From Candidatus Jorgensenbacteria bacterium (GTDB taxonomy: Bacteria; Patescibacteriota; Minisyncoccia; UBA6257; GWB1-50-10), in contig DRGK01000017.1 in assembly GCA_011050075.1 (NCBI GenBank), positions 1 to 39,837 on the forward strand: DNA of 39,837 bases, in the 5' to 3' direction. How positions within the stretch are numbered: position 1 is the first letter of the stretch; each line of letters starts with the position of its first letter. Positions 8,246 through 17,422 of this stretch are shown here, piece after piece. Under the pieces are notes generated by a model, which was not told the DNA's origin, ran no database searches, and saw only the letters and a program-made list of their open reading frames with translations. A program made the position numbers and the translations under genes.

Positions 8246-9550
8246 ATGGCTCAATTCGTCATACAGGGTGGAACTCCATTACATGGCGATATACGGCTTT
8301 CTGGTGCAAAGAACGCCGCGTCTAAAATGTTAATAGCGTCACTCCTCACCGACGAGGAGTGTGTTTTTGAAAATTTTCCACGCATCGGAGATACTAACAT
8401 AACGCGTGAACTATGCGAGGCAATCGGTAGCCGTATTGTGGTTGAGGGATCTCGACTTCGTATTGTAACACCGACTTTGAGCACTACTACCGTCGGAGCA
8501 TTGAGTCGGCGAAATAGAATTCCAGTGTTAGCGCTCGGAGCACTGTTGGGGCGTGCGGGAGAAGCCGAGGTGCCGTTCGTTGGTGGAGATAAGATTGGTC
8601 CACGCCCAATTGATATCCATATACAGGCATTGACACAACTTGGTGCAACAATAACAACTGGAGAACAATCATATCGCGCAACAGTTTCCGGCCGTCTACG
8701 TGGCGCAAATATTACATTTCCGTATCCAAGCGTTGGCGCTACAGAAAATACCATATTTGCATCGGTATTTGCTCTTGGTAGAACGGTAATTCGTAATGCA
8801 GCTGTTGAACCGGAAATACTAGACCTTATTAAGCTGCTTCAAAATATGGGAGCGATCATCGAACTCGGCACTGACCGGCGCATTATGATAGAGGGCGTTA
8901 AGCACTTACGTGGAGCGCATCATACTATATTACCTGACCGTAATGAGGCAGTTTCATTTGCCTGTCTCGCTATTGCAACGAAGGGAGATGTTATTGTTAA
9001 GGGTGCGGTGCAGGATCATCTGGTAACATTTTTAAATACCGTACGGCGTATTGGCGCAGAGTACGAGGTACTGCATGACGGAATTCGTTTCTGGTGCCCG
9101 GGTTCATTGCGTGCTGCACATATTGAAACTGATACACACCCTGGTTTTATGACTGACTGGCAGCAACCATTAGTAGTGGCGCTTACCCAAGCAAAAGGCC
9201 GTTCAGTGGTGCATGAAACAGTATATGAAGATAGGTTTGGATACGCCGAGGACTTGAATTCAATGGGTGCACGTATTAAAGTAGGAACAGAATGTTTAGG
9301 AGATATTTCTTGCCGTTTTAAAGACAAAATATGTTCCCATACTGCACTTGTAGAGGGACCAACAGAATTACACGGCACAGAATTGCGCGTACGGGATATT
9401 CGTGCAGGTATAGCACATGTAATAGCAGCACTTACCGCTCATGGTACGTCCACTATTGATAACATTGAGGAGCTTGACAGAGGTTATGAGCGAGTTGATG
9501 AACGATTACGATATATCGGCGCGCAGATTAAGCGAGTATCTGAAAACTAA
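8246..9550 (+). CDS. murA: UDP-N-acetylglucosamine 1-carboxyvinyltransferase
   Basis: LSGAKNAASKMLIASLLTDEE; DRNEAVSFACLAIATKGDV; DLRAGIAH-like VRDIRAGIAHVIAAL. Confidence 0.93.
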   Translation: MAQFVIQGGTPLHGDIRLSGAKNAASKMLIASLLTDEECVFENFPRIGDTNITRELCEAIGSRIVVEGSRLRIVTPTLSTTTVGALSRRNRIPVLALGALLGRAGEAEVPFVGGDKIGPRPIDIHIQALTQLGATITTGEQSYRATVSGRLRGANITFPYPSVGATENTIFASVFALGRTVIRNAAVEPEILDLIKLLQNMGAIIELGTDRRIMIEGVKHLRGAHHTILPDRNEAVSFACLAIATKGDVIVKGAVQDHLVTFLNTVRRIGAEYEVLHDGIRFWCPGSLRAAHIETDTHPGFMTDWQQPLVVALTQAKGRSVVHETVYEDRFGYAEDLNSMGARIKVGTECLGDISCRFKDKICSHTALVEGPTELHGTELRVRDIRAGIAHVIAALTAHGTSTIDNIEELDRGYERVDERLRYIGAQIKRVSEN

Positions 9551-9577
9551 CACCTAACACCTAAAATCTAAAACCTA
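9547..9577 (+). repeat. Degenerate CCTAAAA/CCTAACA intergenic repeat
   Basis: aactaacacctaacacctaaaatctaaaacc; a related aaaacctaaaacct occurs at 39604-39616. Confidence 0.6.
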
Positions 9578-9581
9578 TTAT

Positions 9582-10589
9582 ATGTTTACTCGTCGGTTGG
9601 GAATTGATCTAGGAACTACTAATACGCTCGTATTTTTGCCGGATCGGGGGATTATTATTAATGAACCAACAGCAGTGGCATTGCGCAAACCTGATAATTC
9701 GGTGCTCGCGGTGGGAGCAGAAGCAAGGGAAATGGTTGGTAGAACACCTGACAATATTGTAACGTACCGACCGCTCAGAGAAGGTGTTATTGCTGACTAC
9801 TACATTACGCAGCGGATGTTGAAATACTTTATCGCGAAGAGTATCGGCACATTCAATTTTTTTAAACCAGACGTAGTTATTTCAGTACCGGCAGGAATCA
9901 CTTCAACTGAATTTCGCGCGGTTATGAATGCTGCGAAAGAAGCTGGTGCGCGTGACGTGCATTTGGTAAAAGAACCATTGCTCGCAGCGCTCGGCGCTGG
10001 GATTCCTATACATTCTTCCAGGGGCAATATGATTGTGAACCTCGGTGGAGGAACAACTGAGGTAGCAGTCATTTCGCTCGGTGGTATCGTTGCGTGGTCA
10101 AGTTTGCGCGTAGCGGGAAACTTGTTTGATGCGTCAATTACCGAGTATATTAAAAAGAAGTATAACTTAGCAATTGGTGAGGCAACGGCTGAGAATATTA
10201 AAATTACTGTTGGTACAGCATTACCGGGAAAAGAGAAACTTGAAATGAAAATCAGGGGTCGTGATCTGGGAAGCGGCTTGCCTAAAGATTTAATAGTGAA
10301 CTCTAATGAAGTTGCTGAAGCGATTAACTTACATCTCGTGGATATTGTTAACGAGATTCAGTCAGTGTTTAATGTTACGCCACCAGAACTTGCAGCTGAC
10401 ATTATGGAAAAGGGAATCATTCTTTCGGGTGGTAGTGCACAACTGAGAATGTTTGACGAATTTTTAAAACGTTCATTGGGCGTTACCGCATACCGCGCAC
10501 AAGAACCCTTTTTCTGTGTGGCAAAAGGAACTGCAACTATTTTGAACCACTTAGATATCTACAAAAAAACTCTCTTGACGCAGCGTTAA
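9582..10589 (+). CDS. mreB: MreB-like rod-shape actin homolog (paralog 1)
   Basis: [63 protein letters not shown]. Confidence 0.92.
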   Translation: MFTRRLGIDLGTTNTLVFLPDRGIIINEPTAVALRKPDNSVLAVGAEAREMVGRTPDNIVTYRPLREGVIADYYITQRMLKYFIAKSIGTFNFFKPDVVISVPAGITSTEFRAVMNAAKEAGARDVHLVKEPLLAALGAGIPIHSSRGNMIVNLGGGTTEVAVISLGGIVAWSSLRVAGNLFDASITEYIKKKYNLAIGEATAENIKITVGTALPGKEKLEMKIRGRDLGSGLPKDLIVNSNEVAEAINLHLVDIVNEIQSVFNVTPPELAADIMEKGIILSGGSAQLRMFDEFLKRSLGVTAYRAQEPFFCVAKGTATILNHLDIYKKTLLTQR

Positions 10590-11347
10590 TGATATTTGGA
10601 CACGAGGACAAGGTAGCACTCTTTACCTCGCTTGCACGGCAGAATGCGTTGAAGCATGCGTACCTGTTTTTTGGCGATTCACAGATTGGAAAATATCACT
10701 TTGCACGGCATCTTGCATACTTCTTGGAGTATGGAGTTTTTGCCGTTAGTAATAAACCGCTCATTGATACGATACTGGTTGAACTGCAGGATGATAAGAA
10801 AACTATTGGCATTGACGAAATCAGGCAGTTGCGCGGCTTTTTATTTCAGAAACCGTTTAAATCACAACGCCGACTGATTATTATCAACGATGCACATTTA
10901 CTTACTGTAGAGGCGCAGAGCAGTATGCTCAAGTTTGTTGAGGACGCATCACCTCACGTAACTTTTATTTTTATTGCGTGGGATCCGTATGTACTGATTC
11001 CTCCACTTGCCTCGCGATTGCTCCATGTGTATTTTGCACGTGCATCTGAATTGGAGGTAGTAACATTTTTACAAAAGCATCATAGTGTCGCTAAGCAGAA
11101 AGCGCAGAAAATTGCTCAACGGTCATTCGGTAGAATTGGCAGAGCGGCAGCATTACTTGATACAGTTGAAAATGGAGAGCAGTCCGTAGCGGAGTGGGTT
11201 GGCGACACTATTATGGAGCTTTACCTGCGAGATAAAAAAGGTAATGCGCAAACGATTATGTGGTTACTGGAAAAAGAAATGATGCTGCACCGCTATCCAT
11301 TGAATCAAAATCTACAGCGTAAAGTTATTGAGGAACGCATACGGTAA
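10589..11347 (+). CDS. DNA polymerase III delta'-like clamp-loader subunit
   Basis: LKHAYLFFGDSQIGKYHFARHLA; TIGIDEIRQLRGFLFQKPF; LLTVEAQSSMLKFVEDASPHVTFIF; degenerate P-loop as in delta'. Confidence 0.75.
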   Translation: MIFGHEDKVALFTSLARQNALKHAYLFFGDSQIGKYHFARHLAYFLEYGVFAVSNKPLIDTILVELQDDKKTIGIDEIRQLRGFLFQKPFKSQRRLIIINDAHLLTVEAQSSMLKFVEDASPHVTFIFIAWDPYVLIPPLASRLLHVYFARASELEVVTFLQKHHSVAKQKAQKIAQRSFGRIGRAAALLDTVENGEQSVAEWVGDTIMELYLRDKKGNAQTIMWLLEKEMMLHRYPLNQNLQRKVIEERIR

Positions 11348-12054
11348 TGGGTGGTCTTCTATTGCGATTAATAGTAATAGCCGGTGTTGTTGCGGCAGTA
11401 TACTTTGCCGCAACGGGTGAACATATTACGAGTTTGCTTGGCGAGAACTCGTTTGTGCAGGAAATAGGGGATTCTCAGGCGGCGACTCGTATAAAGGAGA
11501 CGATACTGGCAATTGTGCCGGGCATTAGCACGGATGAGGAGACAGATGTGGTTTCTGGCGGCACTACGTCCGGAGAAGGCGATAGTTCAAGTGCTATACA
11601 GGAAGAAGTAGATACGGTAAAAAATCCGCTTAAGGAACTATGGGAGAAATTCAAACCGGACCTAATACCTGACATGGAGGTAGCAACATCTTCCGAAAAA
11701 ACATTTAAGACACAGGCGGGGCCGCTTCCCGGGTACACCGCTGTCTGTTTTCCGACAGTCAAACGGGTTTGTACTGTCGCAGAGTGCCGCACGGCAAAAA
11801 TTGGTGCAATATTTACATTGGTAAATCGTGATGACCGCACACTGGCATTGTGCGGTTCTGATGGCTGTGAAGTATATGATGTACGGTACAATGTGAGCGG
11901 TGCGTATGAACAGTACCGGCCGGAGAAATCCATCGGATTTCTCTTTACGAAGGAAAATAGTTTACCCGGTGCAGTGGAGCGCACCGAATATATAGCCGTT
12001 GCGTTGGAGGGTATCCAGACTACTTTGTATGCGGGATACTGTTTAGAAAAATAA
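11347..12054 (+). CDS. Hypothetical membrane-anchored protein with Cys-containing outer domain
   Basis: ORF starts at the delta'-like gene's stop; N-terminal TM LLRLIVIAGVVAAVYFAA. Confidence 0.6.
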   Translation: MGGLLLRLIVIAGVVAAVYFAATGEHITSLLGENSFVQEIGDSQAATRIKETILAIVPGISTDEETDVVSGGTTSGEGDSSSAIQEEVDTVKNPLKELWEKFKPDLIPDMEVATSSEKTFKTQAGPLPGYTAVCFPTVKRVCTVAECRTAKIGAIFTLVNRDDRTLALCGSDGCEVYDVRYNVSGAYEQYRPEKSIGFLFTKENSLPGAVERTEYIAVALEGIQTTLYAGYCLEK

Positions 12055-12090
12055 AAACCCCCAACATTATACAATGTTGGGGGTTTGTTT
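12055..12090. terminator. Bidirectional intrinsic terminator
   Basis: aaacccccaacatt-atac-aatgttgggggttt hairpin with A-rich left and T-rich right flanks, between convergent genes. Confidence 0.88.
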
Positions 12091-12102
12091 TGATGTAAAC
12101 CG

Positions 12103-13347
12103 CTACTGCGCATACGGTCTGCAGATCTGTGCTTTGAGATCCAAAAACCGTAGATGAATAGTACGTTTTGTTTGGGGAAGTGCGTTGATGCTCGGTTGAA
12201 GCTCACCATTACAAGCGAGGAGCTGTTCGAGCTCTTCGTGCATAGCTGCTCTTTCTTTGAGTAGCCGTTCCTCAGCAGCTTTTTGCTCACGCTCTTTGCG
12301 TTCTTTCGCGGCCCGTTTACGTTCCATTCTCTTCTGTTCCCATGCATCGGAGTTATTCGCGATCCAGTTGATAATGGGTTTGAAGATGAGTGCAGTCAGC
12401 AGTATCCAGACCAGTGTGAAGGCGGCATAGGCAACTGCGGCAACTGCGGCGATTACAAATGGGAGCACTACTCCGACAACAGCGTAGTACCACCATGGGA
12501 CCAGTGTGTATGAAAATGTCCATTCACCCAGGACTCCGAGACCGACAAGTAAAACACTGAGTACCAAGAGTACTGGAGGACTAAAAGCACGGAACATTAA
12601 TGGATACTTCTCACCGTCTTTTTTACACCAGAAAACCGAATCACCCTTCTCCACCCGTTTCTTTATATCACCTGTTGGATATCTAAAGGGATGGATGACT
12701 GGGTTCCAGTCTGTGCCACGCATGCCGGCGATAGATAATACCAATGCCCCTATGAATCGAGCGATGGTTATAACTATTACCCAAGCCAGCACTGCGAACG
12801 GTTGAACACTGTATGCTAACATACGACGTCGCCTGAACTGGCACTGGTCAACAGGTCTGTATTCAAAGAAGAGATTCACCCACCACTTCTCAAATCTGGA
12901 AGGTTCCTTGGAGAAGAACTCCTCTGGAACCATTACAGTTACATGTGCCGTTTCATCTAACCGATTGTAGCTCTGTCCATTTGATGAGTAATATTCTTTG
13001 AATCCAAGCTTCTCATCGAGCCGGAGTACTCCGTGTTCATAAGAGAGGCGACTGTACTTTTCTAGAAAGAAACTTTTCAGTTTCTTAACATTGTCTTCGT
13101 TGTGCCAGACCACAGCGGCATGAATAGTATTCTCACCAAAACGGTGGAACTGAACGTACGCCATCATCTGGTCCATCGGAACGAGTTGCCGATGCTCGTG
13201 ATTGTTGTTTCTTACAACAATGAGGACGTGTGGCTTGTTCACGCCGCGTCTTTCAAGCTCTTCCAACTCTTTACGATAGAGACACCACCGCACTGGCACG
13301 GTGCCACCCTGCACAGCCGTGTTTTTTTGGTCAACGATTAATCGCAT
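12103..13347 (-). CDS. Hypothetical multi-TM protein with soluble N-terminal domain and charged C-terminal coiled coil
   Basis: Start MRLIVDQKN set by a strong SD (AGAAGGAG) upstream; hydrophobic segments LAWVIVITIARFIGALVLSIA, PPVLLVLSVLLVGLGVLG, YYAVVGVVLPFVIAAVAAVAYAAFTLVWILL; KRAAKERKEREQKAAEERLLKERAAMHEELEQLL. Confidence 0.7.
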   Translation of the reverse strand: MRLIVDQKNTAVQGGTVPVRWCLYRKELEELERRGVNKPHVLIVVRNNNHEHRQLVPMDQMMAYVQFHRFGENTIHAAVVWHNEDNVKKLKSFFLEKYSRLSYEHGVLRLDEKLGFKEYYSSNGQSYNRLDETAHVTVMVPEEFFSKEPSRFEKWWVNLFFEYRPVDQCQFRRRRMLAYSVQPFAVLAWVIVITIARFIGALVLSIAGMRGTDWNPVIHPFRYPTGDIKKRVEKGDSVFWCKKDGEKYPLMFRAFSPPVLLVLSVLLVGLGVLGEWTFSYTLVPWWYYAVVGVVLPFVIAAVAAVAYAAFTLVWILLTALIFKPIINWIANNSDAWEQKRMERKRAAKERKEREQKAAEERLLKERAAMHEELEQLLACNGELQPSINALPQTKRTIHLRFLDLKAQICRPYAQ

Positions 13348-13389
13348 CTGATTTCTCCTTCTGTTATTCTGCTTACAAGGAACCATAGT

Positions 13390-13419
13390 TATTTAATCAT
13401 ATAGTGGTTTTATTGTCAA
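13390..13419 (-). promoter_or_regulatory. Promoter of the - strand membrane-protein gene
   Basis: On - strand TTGACA (13419-13414) - 18 nt - TAAATA (13395-13390). Confidence 0.55.
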
Positions 13420-13436
13420 TAAAACCACTATATGAT
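13396..13436. repeat. Perfect 19-bp inverted repeat with 3-nt spacer (candidate operator)
   Basis: atcatatagtggttttatt-gtc-aataaaaccactatatgat between divergent genes. Confidence 0.9.
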
Positions 13437-13439
13437 AAT

Positions 13440-13467
13440 TTGATTAAGTTTTTTGCTGCGATATACT
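13440..13467 (+). promoter_or_regulatory. Promoter of frr
   Basis: TTGATT (13440-13445) - 16 nt - TATACT (13462-13467), ATG 13475. Confidence 0.55.
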
Positions 13468-13474
13468 GAAGGAA

Positions 13475-14023
13475 ATGGATACTATTGAACGATTTAAGGA
13501 ACAGGCACGTCGTATCATTGAAACATTTCAACAAGAAGTTAAAGGCGTGCGTGCAAATCGTGCAAGTACTGCACTGGTTGAAGATATTAAGGTTGACTAC
13601 TATGGAACACCGACGCCTATGAGCCATATCGGTTCTATTCACATAGTACCGCCGCGCGAAATTCAGATTCAGGTATGGGATAAAGACGTTGTACAGAGTG
13701 TGGCACAGGCGATTGAGTCGTCTGATCTGGGATTGTCTGCGAGTGTGGAAGATCAAGTCATTAAAATATACTTACCAGAGCTTAGTAAGGAACGGCGCGA
13801 AGAACTTATAAAACATATTAAAAAAGTTGTAGAGCGGTTTAAAATTCAGGTGCGTACGGGGCGTGATGAATACAATAAGGAGATTGAAAAATTATTTGAG
13901 AAGAAAGAAATTGGTGAAGATGATAAATTTCGTCTTAAAGAAGGATTACAGGAAGTAACCGAGGAAACTAATAAATCGATAGATGAAGTCTTGAAACATA
14001 AAGAGGAAGAAATTAACCAATGA
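13475..14023 (+). CDS. frr: Ribosome recycling factor
   Basis: GVRANRASTALVEDIKVDYYGTPTPMSHIGSIHIVPPREIQIQVWD. Confidence 0.95.
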   Translation: MDTIERFKEQARRIIETFQQEVKGVRANRASTALVEDIKVDYYGTPTPMSHIGSIHIVPPREIQIQVWDKDVVQSVAQAIESSDLGLSASVEDQVIKIYLPELSKERREELIKHIKKVVERFKIQVRTGRDEYNKEIEKLFEKKEIGEDDKFRLKEGLQEVTEETNKSIDEVLKHKEEEINQ

Positions 14024-15078
14024 TTATACTTATTATTATTATCAGTTTATCGCTGCTTATTATTGCCCATGAGCTTGGGCACTTTTTTGCTGCTAAGTTA
14101 TTTGGAGTTAAGGTTGAAGAGTTTGGTTTTGGTTTTCCACCGCGGTTAGCTGTTAAAAAACATGGGGAAACCGAATATAGCATTAATGCACTGCCGTTTG
14201 GTGGATTTGTTCGACTGCACGGAGAGGATGGTACAGAAACAGAAGGTGAGCATATTGATGTGAAACGCAGTTTTGCCAATCAGCCCGCGTGGCAGCGTGC
14301 GAGCATTATTCTCGCCGGTGTTGTTGCCAATGTGTTAGTGGGTTGGCTGCTTATCAGCGCAATATTTATGGTTGGCGCGCCGCAGCATTTGGGAATTGCT
14401 AGTGTGGTTGAATCGTCACCTGCAGCTGAGGCCGGTTTACGACCGGGTGATATCGTGACCAAGGTTGTCTATGAAGATGCGATACTCTCCGATCCCATTA
14501 CTGCTGACGCACTCATTGGTTTTGTCCAACAGCGCCTTGGGGAAACCTTTGTGTTGACTGTTCAGCGTGGAGATACAATGCAAACTATGTCGGTGACAGG
14601 ACGTGAATATCCACCGGAAGGGGAAGGAAGTTTGGGTGTGAGCTTAGTCGATATGGGAATACCACGCACCTCAGTATTCCAGAGCTTCGTTAAAGCTGCA
14701 GAGACGACAGTAATGACACTCACATTAATTGTTGCTGGGTTTTATAACCTCTTCTCACGTATTTTTGTAGACTCGACGGTTCTAGAAACCATAACCGGAC
14801 CGGTTGGTATTTTCGTTCTCGCGCGCGAGACAGGTTCTATTGGATTGGTGTATTTAGTGCAGCTGGTAGCGCTCATCTCACTGAATCTCGCGGTGCTAAA
14901 TGTGGTCCCTTTTCCGGCACTTGATGGTGGTAGATTCGTTATGGTGTTGATCGAGAAGATAAAAGGGTCACCAATTTCACGTAAGATACAGGTTGCGATT
15001 AACGCAGTGGGATTTGCATTACTTCTCATTTTAATGATCGTGGTTACTATTCAAGATATTGGACGGTTGGCAATGTAG
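14020..15078 (+). CDS. rseP: RIP (site-2) metalloprotease RseP family
   Basis: AHELGHFFAAKLFGVKVEEFGFGFPPRL; PDZ-like region; NLAVLNVVPFPALDGGRFVMVLIE; ATGA overlap with frr. Confidence 0.92.
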   Translation: MIILIIIISLSLLIIAHELGHFFAAKLFGVKVEEFGFGFPPRLAVKKHGETEYSINALPFGGFVRLHGEDGTETEGEHIDVKRSFANQPAWQRASIILAGVVANVLVGWLLISAIFMVGAPQHLGIASVVESSPAAEAGLRPGDIVTKVVYEDAILSDPITADALIGFVQQRLGETFVLTVQRGDTMQTMSVTGREYPPEGEGSLGVSLVDMGIPRTSVFQSFVKAAETTVMTLTLIVAGFYNLFSRIFVDSTVLETITGPVGIFVLARETGSIGLVYLVQLVALISLNLAVLNVVPFPALDGGRFVMVLIEKIKGSPISRKIQVAINAVGFALLLILMIVVTIQDIGRLAM

Positions 15079-15086
15079 GTATTTAG

Positions 15087-15115
15087 TTGACCCCGTAACC
15101 CGTATCGCCTTTAAT
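15087..15115 (+). promoter_or_regulatory. Promoter of proS
   Basis: TTGACC - 17 nt - TTTAAT; ATG at 15126. Confidence 0.55.
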
Positions 15116-15125
15116 AAAGGTATAT

Positions 15126-16373
15126 ATGCGGCAATCAGAGCTTTTTACCAAAACACAGAAGGCCTTTCCAAAGGATGAGGTATCTGCAAATGCACGCTTG
15201 CTTATCCGTGCTGGATATATTGAAAAACTCATGGCGGGCGTTTTTTCTATGTTGCCGCTTGGTTTTCGCGTGCGGGAAAATATTATGCGGATTATTCGTG
15301 AGGAAATGAATGCGACCGGTGCGTGTGAGATTATTATGCCAGCTCTGCACCCAAAGTCAGTGTGGGAAACAACGGGACGCTGGGATGAAATGAAGAGTGT
15401 GATGTATCAATTTGGTGAAGGTGAACGTGCATACGGACTTGGTCCTACACACGAAGAGGTTATTGCGCCTATAGTACAAAAACATGTGAACTCGTACCTT
15501 GATTTACCGATTGCGTTGTACCAGATACAGGTGAAGTTTAGAAATGAAGAACGACCGAAATCAGGACTCTTACGTGGTCGTGAGTTTACTATGAAAGACC
15601 TCTACAGTTTTCACACTAATGAGGAATCGCTTAATGTATTCTATGACCGTGTCAAGGAGGCATATCGAGGCATTTTTAAGCGTGTTGGACTAGGCGATAC
15701 AACATATCTTACGCTTGCATCGGGCGGCAGTTTTTCTCAGTATTCCCATGAATTTCAAACGGTTTCTGATGTTGGTGAAGATACTATTTATTTATGTAAG
15801 GCGTGTAGTGTTGCGGTTAATCATGAGATTATTACGGAACAGAAGGTCTGTCCTGAGTGTAATAGTAATGACCTTGTCAAGAAAAATGCTATTGAGGTCG
15901 GGAATATTTTCAAGCTCGGTACCCGTTTTTCTGAGCCGGTTGGGCTCATGTATCGTGATACGGACGGTACACAAAAACCGGTTATTATGGCGTCATACGG
16001 CATTGGCGTTGAGCGGCTCATGGGAGCAATTGTAGAAACGTATCATGATGATGCAGGCTTGATATGGCCGCAGGCAGTTGCACCATTTATTGCTCATCTG
16101 CTGATTATTGGTGAACAGACGGGTACGTTGAAAAAGTTTGCCGATACTGCATACCAAAGTATGATTGATGCTGATATTGAAGTTTTGTATGATGACCGTA
16201 CTGATGTATCAGCGGGAGAAAAATTTGCAGACGCAGACCTTTTAGGGTTACCATGGCGACTAGTAGTGAGCAATTCGACACTTGCAGAAGATAAGATTGA
16301 GGTAAAGAAACGTACGGAAAAAGAGAAAAAGCTCATTGCGCTCAAGGAGTTACCGAAATATATAACAAAGTAA
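15126..16373 (+). CDS. proS: Prolyl-tRNA synthetase, short form without canonical editing domain
   Basis: RAGYIEKLMAGVFSMLPLGFRVRENIMRIIREEMN; LLRGREFTMKDLYSFH; CKACSVAVNHEIITEQKVCPECNSND linker; SYGIGVERLMGAIVE. Confidence 0.92.
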   Translation: MRQSELFTKTQKAFPKDEVSANARLLIRAGYIEKLMAGVFSMLPLGFRVRENIMRIIREEMNATGACEIIMPALHPKSVWETTGRWDEMKSVMYQFGEGERAYGLGPTHEEVIAPIVQKHVNSYLDLPIALYQIQVKFRNEERPKSGLLRGREFTMKDLYSFHTNEESLNVFYDRVKEAYRGIFKRVGLGDTTYLTLASGGSFSQYSHEFQTVSDVGEDTIYLCKACSVAVNHEIITEQKVCPECNSNDLVKKNAIEVGNIFKLGTRFSEPVGLMYRDTDGTQKPVIMASYGIGVERLMGAIVETYHDDAGLIWPQAVAPFIAHLLIIGEQTGTLKKFADTAYQSMIDADIEVLYDDRTDVSAGEKFADADLLGLPWRLVVSNSTLAEDKIEVKKRTEKEKKLIALKELPKYITK

Positions 16374-16378
16374 TTAGT

Positions 16379-17410
16379 ATGTTATTAAAGAAAGTTATTA
16401 GCATTGATTTAGGAACGAACGGTGTACGTTGCTATTTAAAGGGTAAGGGTATTGTGGTAGATGAGCCGGCAATTGTAGCGGTGAATAACCGTACGAATAA
16501 AATGGTAGCAGTAGGGCGAAGTGCGAAAACTATGCTCGATCGTACTCCATCGCACATTAATGCATTACGTCCCATAAACCACGGAGTAATTGCTGATTTT
16601 GATATGGCAAAGGAGATGATGCGTGTATTCTTACGTCGATCTGTTTTTCCGTGGTCATTCTTTACCGATATTGTTGCAACAGTACCCACAAACTTAACCG
16701 AAGTAGAGCGCAAGTCGGTAGTCGATCTTTTTAAAGAGAATGGTGCAAGTCGGGTATACCTTTTAGAGCAGCCGCTCGCGGCTGCATTCAGTAACCGGTT
16801 GGATATTTATCGTCCGACTGCATACCTCATTGTTGATATTGGTGCCGGTACAACCGATATGGCTATTATGTCCATGAATGGCATTGTAGTATCAAAACGC
16901 TTGAAGGTAGCCGGCGACTACTTTAATCATGAGATTATTAAAGGTGTACGTGAGGAATTGCAAATGTATATTGGTGAGCCAACCGCTGAAGACATTAAAT
17001 TGGCAGTAGGGAGTGCAATACCGCTCACAGGTGAACGGTTGGATATTACCGTACGTGGACGCGATGTTGCGAGTGGTCTTCCGCGTGAGGTAGTAGTGAA
17101 AGATACGATAGTGCGATCATGGATAAGCCCCGGTTTAGAGAATATTGAGGATGCACTACATGATCTTATTGAAGTAACACCGCCGGAGCTGGTCGGTGAT
17201 ATTTATAAGAATGGTATATATCTATGTGGCGGTGGCAGCTTACTGCGTGGTATTGACGAATTGTTTAAGAAAAATGTTGGAGTTGACGTTACTATTATGG
17301 ACGAACCGCTAACATGTGTTGTACGCGGGTCCGGTATGATAGCCGAGAATCTTTCTGATCACAAACACCTCGTGGATACTGCAGTGGTGCTTGGTGATCC
17401 ACGTACGTAG
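16379..17410 (+). CDS. mreB: MreB rod-shape protein (paralog 2)
   Basis: ISIDLGTNGVRCYLKGKGIVVDEPAIVAVN; VDIGAGTTDMAIMSMNGIV; CGGGSLLRGIDELFKK; followed by mreC. Confidence 0.92.
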   Translation: MLLKKVISIDLGTNGVRCYLKGKGIVVDEPAIVAVNNRTNKMVAVGRSAKTMLDRTPSHINALRPINHGVIADFDMAKEMMRVFLRRSVFPWSFFTDIVATVPTNLTEVERKSVVDLFKENGASRVYLLEQPLAAAFSNRLDIYRPTAYLIVDIGAGTTDMAIMSMNGIVVSKRLKVAGDYFNHEIIKGVREELQMYIGEPTAEDIKLAVGSAIPLTGERLDITVRGRDVASGLPREVVVKDTIVRSWISPGLENIEDALHDLIEVTPPELVGDIYKNGIYLCGGGSLLRGIDELFKKNVGVDVTIMDEPLTCVVRGSGMIAENLSDHKHLVDTAVVLGDPRT

Positions 17411-17422
17411 CACTCAATATAC

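Noticed and set aside
8251-9378. Long - strand ORFs (167, 73 and 120 aa) antisense to murA
   Set aside because: Mirror of a clear murA coding frame; compositionally typical shadow ORFs with no recognisable motif.
11475-12347. 290-aa - strand ORF in the track
   Set aside because: Antisense to the 11347-12054 gene, runs through the strong terminator at 12055-12090 and overlaps the - strand membrane gene in another frame; no domain features.
12283-12805. + strand ORFs of 76 and 99 aa
   Set aside because: Lie wholly inside the - strand membrane-protein gene, which has an SD, promoter and terminator.
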